Assembly (NCBI RefSeq): GCF_025751555.1
Contig: NZ_JAOWLB010000022.1
Span: forward strand, 1-64,000
From: Ruegeria aquimaris
GTDB lineage: Bacteria; Pseudomonadota; Alphaproteobacteria; Rhodobacterales; Rhodobacteraceae
Direction of reading: 5' to 3'
DNA length: 64,000 bases
In this document: in pieces, positions 62,979 to 64,000 of the stretch
Position numbering within the stretch: position 1 is the stretch's first letter
Layout of the letters: the number at the start of each line of letters is the position of its first letter
Position numbers and translations under genes: made by a program
Notes under the pieces: model-generated
The model's database searches: none
Told to the model about the DNA's origin: nothing
What the model saw: only the letters and a program-made list of their open reading frames with translations

Positions 62979-64000
62979 TTAGCGCAGCATCCGCAGCAGT
63001 TCGACCGAGGGTTCGCCGGTCACTGGCAGCCCCTTGGCGCGCTGATAGTCGGAGATTGCCGCCGTGCTCTTGCCGCCGATGACACCATCCGCGCCGCCGG
63101 TGTCGTACCCGGCCGCGCTCAGGCGGGTCTGCAACTCCTTGCGCTCCTCCAGCGTCAGGCCGGTCTCATCCGGCCCGAACGAGGCCTTGAACGCTCCGCC
63201 GCCCTTGAGCCGGTCGGACAGGTGGCCCACGCCGATGGCGTAGCTGTCGGAGTTGTTGTAGCGCTTGATCACGTTGAAATTCTTGAACACCGCGATTTTC
63301 GGCCCCGGCACCTGTGGCTGCAACACGGCCAGCGGCGTGCCCGAATTGGCGGCGGCAGAGCCGACCTCGCCGCCCCAGGGCTGGCCGCGCACCCAGCCCG
63401 CATTAGCCAGATAGGCGGCGGTCGAGGCCAGCGCGTCGGTCGGATCCTCGGACCAGATGTCGCGCCGCCCGTCGCCGGTGAAATCCACCGCATAGGCCAG
63501 GTACGAGGTCGGGATGAACTGCGTATGGCCCATCGCACCCGCCCAGCTGCCGGTCATGTTGCGGGGTGACGTATCGCCGTTTTGCAGGATCTTCATCGCC
63601 GCGATCAGCTGCTTTTCGAAAAACGCGCCGCGCCGCCCGTCATAGGCCAGAGTCGACAGGGCCGAGACGATCGGCACATCGCCGCGCCGGGTGCCATAGC
63701 GGCTCTCCAGCCCCCAGATGGCGGTCACAACCGCCTTGTCGACCCCGTAATGTTGCTCGATCCGGTTCAAGAGCGCGCCGTGCCGGGCCAGCATCTGCTT
63801 GCCGGTGGCGATCCGCTCGTCCGAAGCGGCGATGGCCAGGTAATCTTCCAGCGAGCGTTTGAACTCGGTCTGGTTGCGGTCCCGTTCGATCACCTTGGGG
63901 ATGTAACCCGCGCCGCGAAACGCGCTGTCGAGGGTTGAGGCGGAAATGCCCTGCGCCGAGGCCCGCCCCTTGAAAGAGGTGACCCAGGCGCTCCAGCCAG
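62979..64000 (-). CDS. Lytic murein transglycosylase, MltB family (partial, cut by the right edge)
   Basis: The C-terminal 340 residues or so of a GH103-type transglycosylase that cleaves the glycan strands of peptidoglycan. The frame runs open to the window edge and upstream of the GTG at 63893 still reads family sequence (AFRGAGYIPKVIERDRNQTE). The catalytic Glu lies in AIWGLESRYGTRRGD; GAMGHTQFIPTSYLAYAVD and YNNSDSYAIGVGHLSDRL follow. A peptidoglycan-binding domain ends it (LQTRLSAAGYDTGGADGVIG). The N-terminus, with any signal peptide, is outside the window. Confidence 0.92.
   Translation of the reverse strand, partial: GWSAWVTSFKGRASAQGISASTLDSAFRGAGYIPKVIERDRNQTEFKRSLEDYLAIAASDERIATGKQMLARHGALLNRIEQHYGVDKAVVTAIWGLESRYGTRRGDVPIVSALSTLAYDGRRGAFFEKQLIAAMKILQNGDTSPRNMTGSWAGAMGHTQFIPTSYLAYAVDFTGDGRRDIWSEDPTDALASTAAYLANAGWVRGQPWGGEVGSAAANSGTPLAVLQPQVPGPKIAVFKNFNVIKRYNNSDSYAIGVGHLSDRLKGGGAFKASFGPDETGLTLEERKELQTRLSAAGYDTGGADGVIGGKSTAAISDYQRAKGLPVTGEPSVELLRMLR

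Overview
The window is typical of a GC-rich alphaproteobacterium of the roseobacter group (Rhodobacterales, Ruegeria-like). The evidence is an L-malyl-CoA lyase of the Rhodobacter Mcl1 type, a COQ9 gene next to rpsU, a DUF1244 gene, the D-glutamate genes dgcN and dgcA, several Lrp/AsnC regulators beside single amino-acid genes, and dense coding on both strands. This assignment rests on recognised protein families, not on a database search. No phage, integrase, transposase, CRISPR array or rRNA was seen. One tRNA (Met, CAT) is present.

Layout. 1-4.9 kb: a LysR regulator diverges from an MttB-family methyltransferase gene and an Ldh-family dehydrogenase gene, followed by a second LysR gene. 5.0-10.2 kb: a complete ugpBAEC operon for glycerol-3-phosphate and glycerophosphodiester uptake, ending in a GDPD phosphodiesterase gene and a clear terminator. 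10.2-13.4 kb: end steps of lysine catabolism (alpha-aminoadipate semialdehyde dehydrogenase, saccharopine dehydrogenase) with an Lrp regulator. 13.4-16.6 kb: two quinone oxidoreductases, COQ9 and ribosomal protein S21. 16.9-23.0 kb: accessory stretch with a thioesterase-TPR fusion, an EamA exporter, a CAP-RTX secreted protein, and a P450/MarR divergent pair with two matching operators. 23.1-28.3 kb: PPK2, Lrp plus alanine dehydrogenase, then an unrecognised protein with a nitrilase-like catalytic triad and a small helical protein, in DNA that looks less GC-rich. 28.3-36.9 kb: an ALDH/GMC oxidoreductase pair, tRNA-Met, MscS and MscL channels, GST, MFS transporter, YtoQ and a methyltransferase. 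36.9-49.0 kb: housekeeping genes (pheS, pheT, rpmI, rplT, murA, pyk) with a cyclase and small proteins between them.

49.0-64.0 kb: N-formylglutamate amidohydrolase-like gene, DUF1244, a class III CoA-transferase, a cyclase/TPR gene cut by an in-frame TGA, and a four-gene minus-strand group dgcN-dgcA-DUF6544-dat that handles D-glutamate and D-amino acids. Divergent from it is mcl1. Further on are an SDR, an Asp/Glu racemase-like protein, a PA14-like secreted protein, an Lrp/LysE exporter pair, accA and a lytic transglycosylase cut by the right edge.

Points most worth a second look: (1) the nitrilase-like orphan at 26.0-27.8 kb; (2) a dispersed intergenic element present four times, with a conserved 5' box and a central hairpin whose sequence changes while pairing is kept; (3) a 22-bp perfect inverted repeat with a 100-bp core inside the pheS-pheT interval; (4) MurA with Asp in place of the fosfomycin-target Cys; (5) the in-frame TGA in the cyclase/TPR gene; (6) twin 16-bp operators between the P450 and marR genes; (7) a 15-bp perfect inverted repeat between the SDR and racemase-like genes.
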